A stretch of 64,000 bases of DNA, taken from positions 124,001-188,000 of the forward strand of contig NZ_NMQV01000003.1 in assembly GCF_002234375.1 (NCBI RefSeq), read 5' to 3'. The translations under genes were made by a program, and so were the position numbers. Every line of letters starts with the position of its first letter. Positions within the stretch are counted from its first letter, which is position 1. Shown piece by piece: positions 17,113 through 27,814 of this stretch. Source of the DNA: Pseudomonas fluvialis (GTDB lineage: Bacteria; Pseudomonadota; Gammaproteobacteria; Pseudomonadales; Pseudomonadaceae). The notes under the pieces were generated by a model. That model had not been told where the DNA came from, searched no databases, and saw only the letters and a list, made by a program, of their open reading frames with translations.

Positions 17113-18879
17113 ATGGCTACCCAAACCCTGATTTACCTGTTTGTCGGTGCGACCTTCGCGCTGTACATCGGCATTGCCTTGTGGACCCGTGCCGGCTCCA
17201 CCAGCGAGTACTATGTGGCCAGCAAAGGCGTACACCCGGTACTCAACGGCATGGCCACCGGTGCCGACTGGATGTCCGCGGCGTCCTTCATTTCCATGGC
17301 CGGGATCATCGCTTTCGCCGGTTACGATGGTTCGGTCTACCTGATGGGCTGGACCGGCGGTTATGTGCTGCTGGCCATGTGCCTGGCGCCCTACCTGCGC
17401 AAGTTCGGCAAGTTCACCGTGCCGGACTTCATTGGTGAGCGCTATTACTCCAAGGCCGCACGGCTGGTCGCCGTGGTCTGCGTGATCTTCATCTCCTTCA
17501 CCTACGTCGCCGGGCAGATGCGTGGCGTCGGTATCGTCTTCTCGCGCTACCTGGAAGTGAGCATCGAGACCGGCGTGGTGATCGGCATGGCGATCGTGTT
17601 CTTCTACTCCGTACTCGGTGGCATGAAGGGCATCACCTATACCCAGGTGGCACAGTACTGCGTGATGATCTTTGCCTACATGGTGCCGGCTATCTATGTG
17701 TCGATGATGATCACCGGCAACCCGATTCCGCAGCTGGGCTTTGGCAGCGAGGTTAGCGGTACCGGGCAGAGCGTTGTTGAACGCCTCAACGGGCTGGGTG
17801 CCGAGCTGGGCTTTACCGCCTACACCGATGGCAGCAAGTCGATGACCGACATGTTCTTCATCACCATGGCGCTGATGGTCGGTACTGCGGGTCTGCCGCA
17901 CGTGATCGTGCGCTTCTTCACCACGCCGACCGTGCGTGACGCGCGCAAGTCGGCGGGTTACGCGCTGCTGTTCATTGCCATTCTCTACACTACCGCGCCG
18001 GCCCTGGCGGCCTTTGCGCGCACCAACCTGTTGTCCAGCGTACCCAATGCCAGCTACCAGGAACTGCCGAGCTGGTTCAAGACCTGGGAAAACGCCGGCC
18101 TGATCGGCTGGATGGACAAGAACAACGACGGCATCATCCAGTACGGTCCGGGCGCTGCCTTTGCCGGCAAGCCGGAATTCACCGGCGAGCGCGGCGAGAA
18201 TGGCGAACGCCTGCTGAAGAACCCGGCGACTCCGGCCGAGACCGAGCTGTACGTGGACAACGACATCATGGTTCTGGCTAACCCGGAAATCGCCAATCTG
18301 CCGGGCTGGGTAATCGCGCTGATCGCCGCCGGTGGTCTGGCTGCCGCCCTGTCTACCGCTGCGGGTCTGTTGCTGGTGATTTCCACGTCGATCTCCCATG
18401 ACCTGCTGAAGAGCACCCTGCGTCCGAACATCAGCGAGAAGGGTGAACTGCTGGCTGCGCGTCTGGCGGCCGGCGTGGCTGTGGTGGTCGCCGGTTTGTT
18501 CGGTATCTACCCGCCGGGCTTCGTTGCCCAGGTGGTGGCCTTTGCCTTCGGTCTGGCGGCTGCGTCGTTCTTCCCGGCCATCGTCATGGGGATCTTCTCG
18601 AAGAAGATGAACAAGGAAGGGGCGATTGCCGGCATGGTGGTGGGCCTGGCCTTCACCTTCAGCTACATCGTCTACTTCAAGTTCATCAACCCGACTGCCA
18701 CCGCAGCCGACTGGTGGTTCGGTATCTCGCCGGAAGGCATCGGTACCTTGGGTATGCTGTTCAACTTCGCTGCTGCGGTTATCGTTGCCAAGCTGACCTC
18801 GGCACCGCCGGAGCGTATCCAGCACCTGGTCGAAGACATCCGTGTACCGCGTGGTGCCGGTGCCGCCATCGACCACTGA
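17113..18879 (+). CDS. Sodium:solute symporter (ActP-like, VC_2705 type)
   Basis: A 588-aa inner-membrane protein of the SSS family with about 13 helices, likely importing a short-chain carboxylate with Na+ or H+. The early motif ATGADWMSAASFISMAG and the later GLAAALSTAAGLLLVISTSISHDL are conserved in the family. A hydrophilic insert at about residues 315-390 carries an EF-hand-like loop, DKNNDGIIQ (from Asp335). It forms an operon with the DUF4212 gene and ends at a clear terminator. The substrate is not set by sequence; acetate, pyruvate or a dicarboxylate are candidates. Confidence 0.9.
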   Translation: MATQTLIYLFVGATFALYIGIALWTRAGSTSEYYVASKGVHPVLNGMATGADWMSAASFISMAGIIAFAGYDGSVYLMGWTGGYVLLAMCLAPYLRKFGKFTVPDFIGERYYSKAARLVAVVCVIFISFTYVAGQMRGVGIVFSRYLEVSIETGVVIGMAIVFFYSVLGGMKGITYTQVAQYCVMIFAYMVPAIYVSMMITGNPIPQLGFGSEVSGTGQSVVERLNGLGAELGFTAYTDGSKSMTDMFFITMALMVGTAGLPHVIVRFFTTPTVRDARKSAGYALLFIAILYTTAPALAAFARTNLLSSVPNASYQELPSWFKTWENAGLIGWMDKNNDGIIQYGPGAAFAGKPEFTGERGENGERLLKNPATPAETELYVDNDIMVLANPEIANLPGWVIALIAAGGLAAALSTAAGLLLVISTSISHDLLKSTLRPNISEKGELLAARLAAGVAVVVAGLFGIYPPGFVAQVVAFAFGLAAASFFPAIVMGIFSKKMNKEGAIAGMVVGLAFTFSYIVYFKFINPTATAADWWFGISPEGIGTLGMLFNFAAAVIVAKLTSAPPERIQHLVEDIRVPRGAGAAIDH

Positions 18880-18900
18880 GTAGACCAGCATGACCTTCAA

Positions 18901-18925
18901 CGCCCCGGCTTGCCGGGGCGTTTTT
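18901..18925 (+). terminator. Rho-independent terminator of the symporter operon
   Basis: The arms CGCCCCGGC (18901-18909) and GCCGGGGCG (18912-18920) are perfectly complementary around a 2-nt TT spacer, followed by TTTTTG. It lies 21 bp after the symporter stop and also faces the end of the convergent GAF-GGDEF gene. Confidence 0.92.
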
Positions 18926-18957
18926 GTTGGTGTCGCGTATAGGGCAAGGCGGCCTGT

Positions 18958-19944
18958 TCAGGCCTCGGGCGTTGGGCTGATCTGGATGCGATTACGGCCC
19001 TGCTGCTTGCTCTGGTAGAGCGCCTGGTCGGCCAGGCGCAACAGGTCGTCGGTGGCCTGTCGGGTATTGTCGGCTATGCCAATGCTCAGCTCGATGGGCG
19101 CGCTCCCTGGCGCACAGTGTTCTTGCAGATAGCATTGCAGGCGTTGTGCCAGGCTGGCCAGGCCGGTCGCGTTGCTGTCGCGGGCGGCTAACACGAACTC
19201 GTCACCACCTAATCGGGCCAGGTAATCCTGCTGTCGTGACAATGTGCGCAGGGCTGCAGCCAGCAGCTGCAGCGCCTGGTCGCCACGTTCATGGCCATGC
19301 TGGTCATTGATTCGCTTGAAATGATCGATATCGATGACCATCACGGCCAGGCGGCCACTTGGCTCGCTTTGTAGTTGCTGCCAGCAGCGCGCGAAACCAC
19401 GACGATTGAGCAATCCGGTGAGCGGATCGGTGTCGGCCAGTTCCTTGAGGTCGCTGATCTGCTGCTGGCGACTGGCGGCTTCCTGGCGCAGTTGCTGTAA
19501 CTCCAGGGTCAGGTGCAGCTGCAAGGAGATGGCTTCGCTGATCAGTTGCAGGCGTTGCCGGGTGGCGTCATCCAGCGGCCGCCGTTGCTGGCTGGCCGCA
19601 CACAGTGTGCCAAGGGTTTTCTCGCCGTGGACCACCGGCAAGACGATGAAGCTGCGAATGCCCATGGCCACCCCGGGGGTGTCAGGAAACAATTGCTCCA
19701 TGCAGTCGCTGTGCTGTATCCCCTGGCTGAACATGTGCCGGCACAACGATTGGCTCCAGGCGCTCTCGGCACCTTCGCACAGAGGCAGCTCCGGGTCGGC
19801 ATCGACCAGGATGACCCGCTGCAGCTGGGTATTCCAGTCGATCACGGTGATGAAGCTGGCCTGCATGCCGCACAAGTCTTTGACCAGCCTGAGCAGTGGT
19901 CGTGAAAGCGCTTCAAGCATGCGGTCGGCAGACGGATCGCTCAT
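18958..19944 (-). CDS. GAF-GGDEF diguanylate cyclase
   Basis: A soluble 328-aa protein. A GAF sensor domain spans about residues 10-150 and a short coiled coil about 148-170 (LQQLRQEAASRQQQI). The GGDEF domain then begins at DTDPLTGLLNRRGF. The catalytic GGDEF at 246-250 is intact, and RQQD at 237-240 is correctly spaced as an inhibitory I-site. It should therefore make c-di-GMP with product feedback. The GAF ligand is unknown. The stop lies 33 bp past the symporter terminator, and the gene reads convergently. Confidence 0.92.
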   Translation of the reverse strand: MSDPSADRMLEALSRPLLRLVKDLCGMQASFITVIDWNTQLQRVILVDADPELPLCEGAESAWSQSLCRHMFSQGIQHSDCMEQLFPDTPGVAMGIRSFIVLPVVHGEKTLGTLCAASQQRRPLDDATRQRLQLISEAISLQLHLTLELQQLRQEAASRQQQISDLKELADTDPLTGLLNRRGFARCWQQLQSEPSGRLAVMVIDIDHFKRINDQHGHERGDQALQLLAAALRTLSRQQDYLARLGGDEFVLAARDSNATGLASLAQRLQCYLQEHCAPGSAPIELSIGIADNTRQATDDLLRLADQALYQSKQQGRNRIQISPTPEA

Positions 19945-19996
19945 CCACAGGACTCATTCAGAAGGAAATACTGCAAGCGTAGTGCGCTCCGGCAGG

Positions 19997-20503
19997 CTAT
20001 TCCATCGTGCATCCGTCGGCCTCGCTGGCGAGTAATGCCGCCTTGCGGGCCAGGCCCCAGCGATAGCCGGCCAGGCCGCCATCGGCAGCCAGCACGCGGT
20101 GACAGGGCACCAGCAGGGCCACCCGATTGCTGGCGCAGGCGCGGGCGACCGCACGTGGGTGGCTGCCCAGGCGGGCCGCCAACTGGCTGTAGCTTTCGGT
20201 GCGGCCGCAGGGAATCTCCTGCAGGGCGCTCCAGACGCGCTGTTGGTAGGGCGTGCCGGTTAGGTCGAGGGGCAGGGCAGGGGGGTGTCTGGGGGCCTGC
20301 AGGTACTGCTGTATGGCCGTCAATGCGTCGTGCAGGCTGCCGTCGCTGCATAGCGCGGCGTCCGGATAGGCGGCCAGCAGTTCAGCGCACAGGGCTTGCG
20401 GCTGATCGCCCAGTGCCAGCCAGGCAATGCCGCGCGGGGAAGCGGCCAGCAACAGCTGGCCCAGCGCACAGGGCGCCAGTTGGTAGTGCAGGGTGGGCGT
20501 CAT
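19997..20503 (-). CDS. ogt: Methylated-DNA--protein-cysteine methyltransferase
   Basis: A suicide DNA-repair protein that moves the alkyl group from O6-alkylguanine to its own cysteine. The C-terminal domain has ASNRVALLVPCHRVLAADG with the acceptor Cys134, and the usual YRWGLARKAALL tail. That tail resembles the C-terminal domain of Ada, but no Ada N-terminal domain is present, so a stand-alone Ogt is called. The frame is open to 20563; ATG 20503 fits the Ogt N terminus, with GGAG about 9 nt upstream. ATG 20518 is an alternative. It is divergent from the RIO kinase. Confidence 0.92.
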   Translation of the reverse strand: MTPTLHYQLAPCALGQLLLAASPRGIAWLALGDQPQALCAELLAAYPDAALCSDGSLHDALTAIQQYLQAPRHPPALPLDLTGTPYQQRVWSALQEIPCGRTESYSQLAARLGSHPRAVARACASNRVALLVPCHRVLAADGGLAGYRWGLARKAALLASEADGCTME

Positions 20504-20641
20504 GCCGGGGGTCTCCATGGCCAGGCCTGGGCTACAGTGTGCGCCTGCGGCGCGTTGGGTCAAGCCGTGCGGCTATCGCGCTGTCGGCAATTGCCGTATA
20601 ACAGGCGCCATGTGCCGTTGCCGAGCCCTGCGCCGAACTCC

Positions 20642-21526
20642 ATGAAGACCCCGAAACGCCTGCAGCCGTTGCTGGAAGACGGCCTGATCGACGAAGTGAT
20701 TCGCCCGCTGATGAGCGGTAAGGAAGCTTCGGTGTACGTGGTGCGCTGTGGCGACGAGCTGCGCTGCGCCAAGGTCTACAAGGAGGCCAACAAGCGCGGT
20801 TTTCGCCAGGCCGTGCAGTATCAGGAAGGGCGCAAGACGCGTAACTCGCGTGATGCACGGGCCATGGCGCGCGGCAGCAAGTACGGGCGCAAGGAGCAGG
20901 AGGAAGCCTGGCAGAACGCCGAGGTGGCCGCGCTGTTCCGCCTGGCCAATGCCGGGGTGCGGGTGCCCAAGCCCTATGACTACCTGGACGGCGTGCTGCT
21001 CATGGAGCTGGTCGATGACGGTTACGGTGATGCCGCGCCGCGCCTCAACGATGTCGACCTGCTGCCCGAGGATGCCCGCGAGTTCCACGCCTTCATGATC
21101 GGCGAGATCGTCAAGATGCTCTGTGCCGGCCTGGTACATGGCGACCTTTCCGAGTTCAACGTGCTGCTCGACCCTTACGGGCCAGTGATCATCGATCTGC
21201 CGCAGGCGGTGGACGCGGCGGCCAACAATCACGCCTTCAGCATGCTGCAGCGTGACGTGCGCAACATGGCCGAGTATTTCGGCCAGTTTGCCCCCGAGCT
21301 GCTCGACACCCGTTATGCCGAGGAAATGTGGGCGCTGTTCGAAGAAGGCAAGCTGACGCCCGACAGCCCGCTGACCGGTAAGGTCGAGGAAACGCAGGAC
21401 AGTGCCGATGTGCAGGCCGTACTGCGTGAGATCAAGGCGGCGCTGGCCGACGAGGCGCGCCGTCAGGCCGCCCTGCAGGCCGATGACCAGGAAGCGCCGG
21501 AGCCGACGCCGCCCTGGGCGCGTTGA
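20642..21526 (+). CDS. RIO1-family serine protein kinase
   Basis: A 294-aa RIO kinase, an ancient family of atypical kinases best known in archaeal and eukaryotic ribosome assembly but present in many proteobacteria. Visible elements are the nucleotide loop GKEASVYVV, the lysine in CAKVYKEANKRGF, the catalytic loop HGDLSEFNVLL and the metal-binding Asp of IIDLPQAVD. The ARGSKYGRKEQEEAW segment is RIO1-like. The C terminus is acidic and proline-rich. The ATG at 20642 has only a weak ribosome-binding site, and the open frame runs back to 20396. The substrate is unknown. Confidence 0.88.
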   Translation: MKTPKRLQPLLEDGLIDEVIRPLMSGKEASVYVVRCGDELRCAKVYKEANKRGFRQAVQYQEGRKTRNSRDARAMARGSKYGRKEQEEAWQNAEVAALFRLANAGVRVPKPYDYLDGVLLMELVDDGYGDAAPRLNDVDLLPEDAREFHAFMIGEIVKMLCAGLVHGDLSEFNVLLDPYGPVIIDLPQAVDAAANNHAFSMLQRDVRNMAEYFGQFAPELLDTRYAEEMWALFEEGKLTPDSPLTGKVEETQDSADVQAVLREIKAALADEARRQAALQADDQEAPEPTPPWAR

Positions 21527-21581
21527 ACGGCTAAACGGCGGCGTTGTCCCAGTCGCCAGGTTCCTGCTGTCGAGTCTTGCC

Positions 21582-22178
21582 ATGTTGCTGCGCCTGTTTT
21601 GCCTGCTGTGCTGCCTGAGCCTGCCGAGCTTCGCCTGGACGGCGGCACAGCGCTGCCCGGCTGGTCAGGCGCTGGTCTGTGTCGGGCTGTGTCTGTGTGT
21701 GGACGAGCAGTCGCCGCTGCATCGCGGTGTGCAGGAAGTGGCCGTGCCAGGCTTGCGCGACTGGATCATCGCTTCCCGGCAGCGCGCCCTGGCGGCGGGC
21801 ACCCAGCCGATCCCCGCCGCCCTGCGGGAAGCCCTGGCTGGCTATTTCGATCGCGCCCTGCTGGAGCAGGTGCGCTACCGGGTCGGCGATCCCAACCCGA
21901 CCAGCCTCAGCCATGGTGTGCTGCAGAACCCGGACATCAATGCCATCACCCTGATCGACGTCGTGATCTTCCAGCATGCCCACGAGGCCGAGCAGGACGT
22001 GGCGCTCTGGGCGCACGAGCTGCTGCATGTGCAGCAGTACCTGGAACTGGGCGTGGAGGGCTTTGCCGCACGTTACCTGAGTGACCCGGACAGCCTGGAG
22101 CGTCCGGCCTATGCCTTGCAGAACGAGGTGCGCCTGGCGCTCAGGAGGCGCAACAGGCTCCCTGCTCCAGGCCCCTGA
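21582..22178 (+). CDS. Secreted DUF4157-type protein with HELLH motif
   Basis: A 198-aa protein with a signal peptide (about residues 1-18, cleavage near FAWTA). A short cysteine-rich stretch follows (CPAGQALVCVGLCLCV). A DUF4157-like zincin core is then present: WAHELLHVQQYLELG contains HExxH. It is probably a periplasmic peptidase-like protein. The ATG at 21582 starts the signal peptide; the longer frame back to 21402 overlaps the RIO kinase gene. The last 38 bp overlap the convergent cueR. Confidence 0.78.
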   Translation: MLLRLFCLLCCLSLPSFAWTAAQRCPAGQALVCVGLCLCVDEQSPLHRGVQEVAVPGLRDWIIASRQRALAAGTQPIPAALREALAGYFDRALLEQVRYRVGDPNPTSLSHGVLQNPDINAITLIDVVIFQHAHEAEQDVALWAHELLHVQQYLELGVEGFAARYLSDPDSLERPAYALQNEVRLALRRRNRLPAPGP

Positions 22179-22541
22179 GGATCGGGCAGTCGGCCCGCTG
22201 GTCGCCCTGGCAGCTATCGGCCAACTGGCGCAGGGTGTCGCGCAGGCTGCTCAGTTCGGCGATGCGCTGCTCCAGATTGGCGATATGTTGCAGGGCCAGG
22301 GCCTTGACCTCGGCGCTGCTGCGCTGCTGGTCCTGCCACAGGCCGAGCAGCTGACCGACTTCCTCCAGGGAAAAGCCCATGTCACGGGCATGCTTGATGA
22401 AGTTGAGCCGGCGCAGGTCGTCTTCGCCGTACTGCCGGTAGCCGTTGGCGCTGCGCCCGGCGGCCGGCAGCAGGCCGATCTGTTCGTAGTGGCGCAGCAT
22501 CTTGGCGGAAAGCCCGCTGCGCCGGGCGGCCTGACTGATAT

Positions 22542-22545
<4 letters not shown>
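22141..22545 (-). CDS. cueR: Copper-responsive MerR-family regulator CueR
   Basis: A 134-aa MerR-family activator. The winged helix-turn-helix (residues 1-40) and dimerisation helix are typical. Cys112 and Cys120 (SCQGDQRADCP) fall at the same numbers as the Cu(I) ligands of E. coli CueR, Ser77 matches the residue that marks sensors of monovalent ions, and CC at 131-132 recalls the E. coli tail. Specificity for Cu(I)/Ag(I) is therefore well supported. The ATG overlaps the upstream ftsH-like stop as ATGA. No copper ATPase gene is adjacent in this window. Confidence 0.92.
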
Positions 22546-24353
<1,808 letters not shown>

Positions 24354-24423
24354 CAACCGTTCCATCGCGTCATGGGCCAGGCCGCCATTATGCGCAGAAA
24401 GCCGTGACGCCGCCTGACCGGGA

Positions 24424-24720
24424 TCAGCGCCCGCCGCGGATATTCAGGGTCACGCCCAGTTCGGCGGCGATGGCCAGCGGCAGCAGCAGGGTATCCAGTA
24501 GCAGGCTGGCTGGCAGGTCCAGTGCCGCATAGCGGGGTGGCAGTGCACCGAAGCGCTGCAGCGGGCAGCAACCGTCGTTGAGGCTGTACCAGTCCAGGCG
24601 GGTGCCGGAGTAGATGATCGGTGCATCGGCCTGGGCGGCATCCAGGGTGCGCAGGCTGGCACAGCCGCCGAGCTGCAGGCAGGCCAGCAGCAGGCAGGCG
24701 GCCAGCGTGCGCTCAGTCAT
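24424..24720 (-). CDS. yidQ: YceK/YidQ-family lipoprotein
   Basis: A 98-aa lipoprotein of the DUF1375 family. The lipobox is LGGC (cysteine at about residue 20). The mature part has the family pattern: [12 protein letters not shown], a CC pair, and [19 protein letters not shown], a hydrophobic segment near the C terminus. The start overlaps the ubiX stop by 8 bp, so the two are co-transcribed. The function of the family is not known. Confidence 0.85.
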   Translation of the reverse strand: MTERTLAACLLLACLQLGGCASLRTLDAAQADAPIIYSGTRLDWYSLNDGCCPLQRFGALPPRYAALDLPASLLLDTLLLPLAIAAELGVTLNIRGGR

Positions 24721-25342
24721 GGCTGCCGTTGTGGTGCTCGCCCCAGCGCGGCAGCAGGTCCTGGGGAATCTGCAGGCAGTTGAGGATGCGCGCCACGACG
24801 AAATCCACCAGGTCGTCGAGGGTCTGCGGCTGGTGATAGAAGCCCGGCGAGGCGGGCAGTATGGTGGCGCCGAGGTTGCTCAGCTTGAGCATGTTCTCCA
24901 GATGGATGCTCGAATAGGGCGCTTCGCGCGGCACCAGGATCAGCGGCCGGCGTTCCTTGAGGGCGACATCGGCCGCCCGCTCGATCAGGTTGTTGCAGGC
25001 GCCACTGGCGATCGCCGAGAGGGTGCCGGTGGAGCAGGGCACCACCACCATGGCGGCCGGCGCGCTGGAGCCGGAAGCCGGCGGGGCCATCCAGTCTTCC
25101 TTGGCGTAGACGCGAATCTGTCCGGGGGCGGCGCCGGTGTATTCGCTGAGAAACTGCTGCATGGCCTGCGGCTTGCTGGGCAGCGCCACATCGGTTTCGG
25201 TGGCCATGACCAGTTGCGCGGCCTTGGAAATCAGGAAATGCACCTCGCGCTCTTCCTGCACCAGACAGTCGAGCAGGCGCAGGCCGTACTGCGCGCCAGA
25301 GGCGCCGGTCATGGCCAGGGTGATGCGTTCGGGACCGTTCAT
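24713..25342 (-). CDS. ubiX: Flavin prenyltransferase UbiX
   Basis: Makes the prenylated FMN cofactor needed by the UbiD decarboxylase in ubiquinone synthesis, 209 aa. The N-terminal flavin motif TGASGAQYG, the [28 protein letters not shown] block and the [16 protein letters not shown] segment are all characteristic. The frame is open to 25561, but ATG 25342 has AAGGAG 6 nt upstream and overlaps the preceding stop (ATGA). In pseudomonads it commonly lies near mpl, as here. Confidence 0.95.
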   Translation of the reverse strand: MNGPERITLAMTGASGAQYGLRLLDCLVQEEREVHFLISKAAQLVMATETDVALPSKPQAMQQFLSEYTGAAPGQIRVYAKEDWMAPPASGSSAPAAMVVVPCSTGTLSAIASGACNNLIERAADVALKERRPLILVPREAPYSSIHLENMLKLSNLGATILPASPGFYHQPQTLDDLVDFVVARILNCLQIPQDLLPRWGEHHNGSHD

Positions 25343-25776
25343 GCGTGCTCCTTGGCAAAAGGTTTGAGCTTGGCTTGGCGCAGGCCGCCAAGCAGGGCCA
25401 GCAGGTTGACTGCGAGCAGGAAACTGCCGATGCGCAACTGCGGGCTGGCAATGAGCAGGTGGTCGAGGCATCGGTAGATCAGCCACAGCACCAGCAGGGC
25501 CTGCAGGCTCAGGCCGAATCGCACCAGCCGCGGAGTGCCCCGGCCTACCAGCAGGTAGCACAGCACGGGTGCATAGAACATCAGCAGCGCCAGGGGCGCG
25601 CGCGTATCGGTCAAGATTTGCCGGTTGCTGGTTACCAGAATCAGGGTGGCCAGCACCATCAATAAGGCATACAGCAGATTCACTAGCCGATAGACCCAGC
25701 CCTGGGCAGCAGAGCCGGGCAACGTTTCCGTGGTGGAAAGACTGCCTGGTGTCCGATAGGGGTTGAAGTCATCCAT
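25339..25776 (-). CDS. Four-helix membrane protein of unknown function
   Basis: A 145-aa protein. Its polar N terminus has NPYRTPGS, a motif seen in several uncharacterised Pseudomonas membrane proteins. About four hydrophobic segments follow (around residues 30-48, 63-77, 86-100 and 115-130). The stop overlaps the ubiX start as ATGA, so it is translationally linked to ubiX. The mpl stop lies 27 bp upstream, so all may form one operon mpl to yidQ. I do not recognise a function. Confidence 0.72.
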   Translation of the reverse strand: MDDFNPYRTPGSLSTTETLPGSAAQGWVYRLVNLLYALLMVLATLILVTSNRQILTDTRAPLALLMFYAPVLCYLLVGRGTPRLVRFGLSLQALLVLWLIYRCLDHLLIASPQLRIGSFLLAVNLLALLGGLRQAKLKPFAKEHA

Positions 25777-25803
25777 GCCTGCCTCCGTAAGCCGATATGC
25801 GCG

Positions 25804-27156
25804 TCAGGCCTCCAGCGCCTTGGCCAGCTTGCCATGCAGGCCGCCAAAGCCGCCGTTGCTCATTACCACGATCTGGGTGCCGGGCGTGGCTTCGGCCTTG
25901 ACCCCGGCAATGATCGCTTCCAGAGAATCACAAACCTGCGTCGGTACGGTCGAGGTCGCCACGGTGCCAGCCAGATCCCAGCCGAGATTCGGCGGCGCGT
26001 ACCAGTACACCGAATCGGCCTGTACCACGGACTGCGGCAGCCCATCGCGGTGCGCGCCCAGCTTCATGGAGTTGGAGCGCGGCTCGACAATGGCGATCAG
26101 TTTGGCGCTGCCGATACGCTGGCGCAGGCCGTCCAGGGTGGTGGCGATGGCGGTCGGATGGTGGGCGAAGTCGTCGTAGAGGGTCACACCCTGTACTTCG
26201 GCGACCTTCTCCATGCGCCGTTTGGCATTGATGAACGAACCCAGTGCGCTGATCCCCAGGGCGGGCGCTACGCCGACATGGCGCGCTGCGGCCAGCACCG
26301 CCAGGGCGTTGGCCACGTTGTGCTGGCCGGTCAGGTTCCACTCGACGATGCCTGCCAGCTTGCCGTCGTAATGCACTTCGAAGCGCGAGCCGTCGGCGGC
26401 CAGCAGGCGTGCCTGCCACTGTCCGGCTGCGCCGGTGGTCTGCACGGGGGTCCAGCAACCCATGGCGATGACACGTTGCAGGGCGGTGTCGTTGGCCGGA
26501 TGAATGACCAGGCCTTCGCCCGGTACGGTACGCACCAGGTGATGGAACTGCCGCTCGATGGCCGCCAGGTCCGGGAAGATATCCGCGTGGTCGAACTCCA
26601 GGTTGTTGAGAATGGCGGTGCGTGGGCGGTAATGGACGAATTTGCTGCGCTTGTCGAAGAAGGCACTGTCGTATTCGTCGGCTTCCACCACGAAGAACGG
26701 CGTGCCGCCGAGGCGCGCGGAAATGCCGAAGTTCTGCGGCACCCCGCCGATCAGGAAGCCCGGACTCATGCCGGCCTGTTCCAGCACCCAGGCGAGCATG
26801 CTGGAGCTGCTGGTCTTGCCGTGGGTACCGGCCACGGCCATGACCCAGCGGCCCTGCAGCACATGGTCGGCCAGCCATTGCGGGCCGCTGACATAGGGCA
26901 GGCCCTTGTTCAGTACATATTCCACCGCCGGATTGCCGCGGCTCATGGCATTGCCGATCACCACCAGATCCGGCGCCGGCTCCAGCTGGGCCGGGTCGTA
27001 GCCCTGGATCAGCTCGATACCCTGGGCTTCCAGCTGGGTGCTCATGGGCGGGTAGACATTGGCATCGGAGCCGGTGACGCGGTGACCAAGTTCCTTGGCC
27101 AGCACTGCCAGCGAGCCCATGAAGGTGCCGCAGATGCCGAGGATATGAATGTGCAT
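25804..27156 (-). CDS. mpl: UDP-N-acetylmuramate:L-alanyl-gamma-D-glutamyl-meso-diaminopimelate ligase
   Basis: A murein-recycling ligase of 450 aa that joins the recovered tripeptide to UDP-MurNAc. The N-terminal Rossmann motif GICGTFMGSLAVLAKELGH differs from MurC in the way typical of Mpl. The ATP loop is GTHGKTSSSSML, and the C-terminal ligase domain carries DDFAHHPTA. The frame is open to 27276, but ATG 27156 starts at the family N terminus with GGAG 6 nt upstream. Mpl affects AmpC induction in Pseudomonas because it competes for recycled muropeptides. Confidence 0.95.
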   Translation of the reverse strand: MHIHILGICGTFMGSLAVLAKELGHRVTGSDANVYPPMSTQLEAQGIELIQGYDPAQLEPAPDLVVIGNAMSRGNPAVEYVLNKGLPYVSGPQWLADHVLQGRWVMAVAGTHGKTSSSSMLAWVLEQAGMSPGFLIGGVPQNFGISARLGGTPFFVVEADEYDSAFFDKRSKFVHYRPRTAILNNLEFDHADIFPDLAAIERQFHHLVRTVPGEGLVIHPANDTALQRVIAMGCWTPVQTTGAAGQWQARLLAADGSRFEVHYDGKLAGIVEWNLTGQHNVANALAVLAAARHVGVAPALGISALGSFINAKRRMEKVAEVQGVTLYDDFAHHPTAIATTLDGLRQRIGSAKLIAIVEPRSNSMKLGAHRDGLPQSVVQADSVYWYAPPNLGWDLAGTVATSTVPTQVCDSLEAIIAGVKAEATPGTQIVVMSNGGFGGLHGKLAKALEA

Positions 27157-27355
27157 GGAAACTCCAGGGTGTACCGCGCCAGGGCGCGCCAGATGGCCGC
27201 GAGAGTAGCACAGCCCCCGGCAGCCGCCCCAGTCCGGGGCAGGCGGGCAAACGCTTGTTTGGATTGCGCTTTCCACTAGAGTTAATGCAGCATCCCTGCA
27301 CGTTGTCGCCTGCGCTCAGGTGGCGATGTCCCTTGACCCTACTGCGAGAGCCAGC

Positions 27356-27811
27356 ATGCGAATCGTCCAAGCCACCCTGGAACACCTCGACCAGCTCACT
27401 CCGCTGTTCATCAAGTACCGTGAACTCTTTGGCCAGGTGGCCTACCCGGAGTCTTCGCGCAAGTTTCTTTCCACCCGTATCAGCCGCAAGGAGTCGGTGA
27501 TCTACCTGGCCATGCCGGATGACGAGGAGCGCATCCTCGGTTTTTGCCAGCTGTATCCCAGCTACTCCTCGCTGTCGCTGAAGCGCGTGTGGATCCTCAA
27601 CGACATCTACGTCTGCGAGGAGGCCCGTCGCCAGTTGGTCGGTGACCATCTCATCCAGGCCGCGAAGAAGATGGCCAAGGAGACCCAGGCGATCCGCATG
27701 CGGGTTTCTTCGAGCATCAACAACGACGTGGCGCACAAACTCTATGAGTCGCTGGGCTTCGTCGAAGACCACGAGTTCAAGAACTTCATCCTGCCGATCA
27801 GCCAGGACTGA
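27356..27811 (+). CDS. GNAT-family protein with degenerate acetyl-CoA loop
   Basis: A 151-aa N-acetyltransferase fold. The block ILGFCQLYPSYSSLSLKRVWILND and the C-terminal LYESLGFVED fit the family. The acetyl-CoA loop, normally R/Q-x-x-G-x-G/A, reads ARRQLVGDH, so cofactor binding may be weakened. ATG 27356 is preferred to the upstream 27320 because it begins at the fold. It resembles the second GNAT at 62345 in the same window and is probably a paralogue. It converges on the sigma-54 regulator with 3 bp between stops. The substrate is unknown. Confidence 0.8.
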   Translation: MRIVQATLEHLDQLTPLFIKYRELFGQVAYPESSRKFLSTRISRKESVIYLAMPDDEERILGFCQLYPSYSSLSLKRVWILNDIYVCEEARRQLVGDHLIQAAKKMAKETQAIRMRVSSSINNDVAHKLYESLGFVEDHEFKNFILPISQD

Positions 27812-27814
27812 GCG

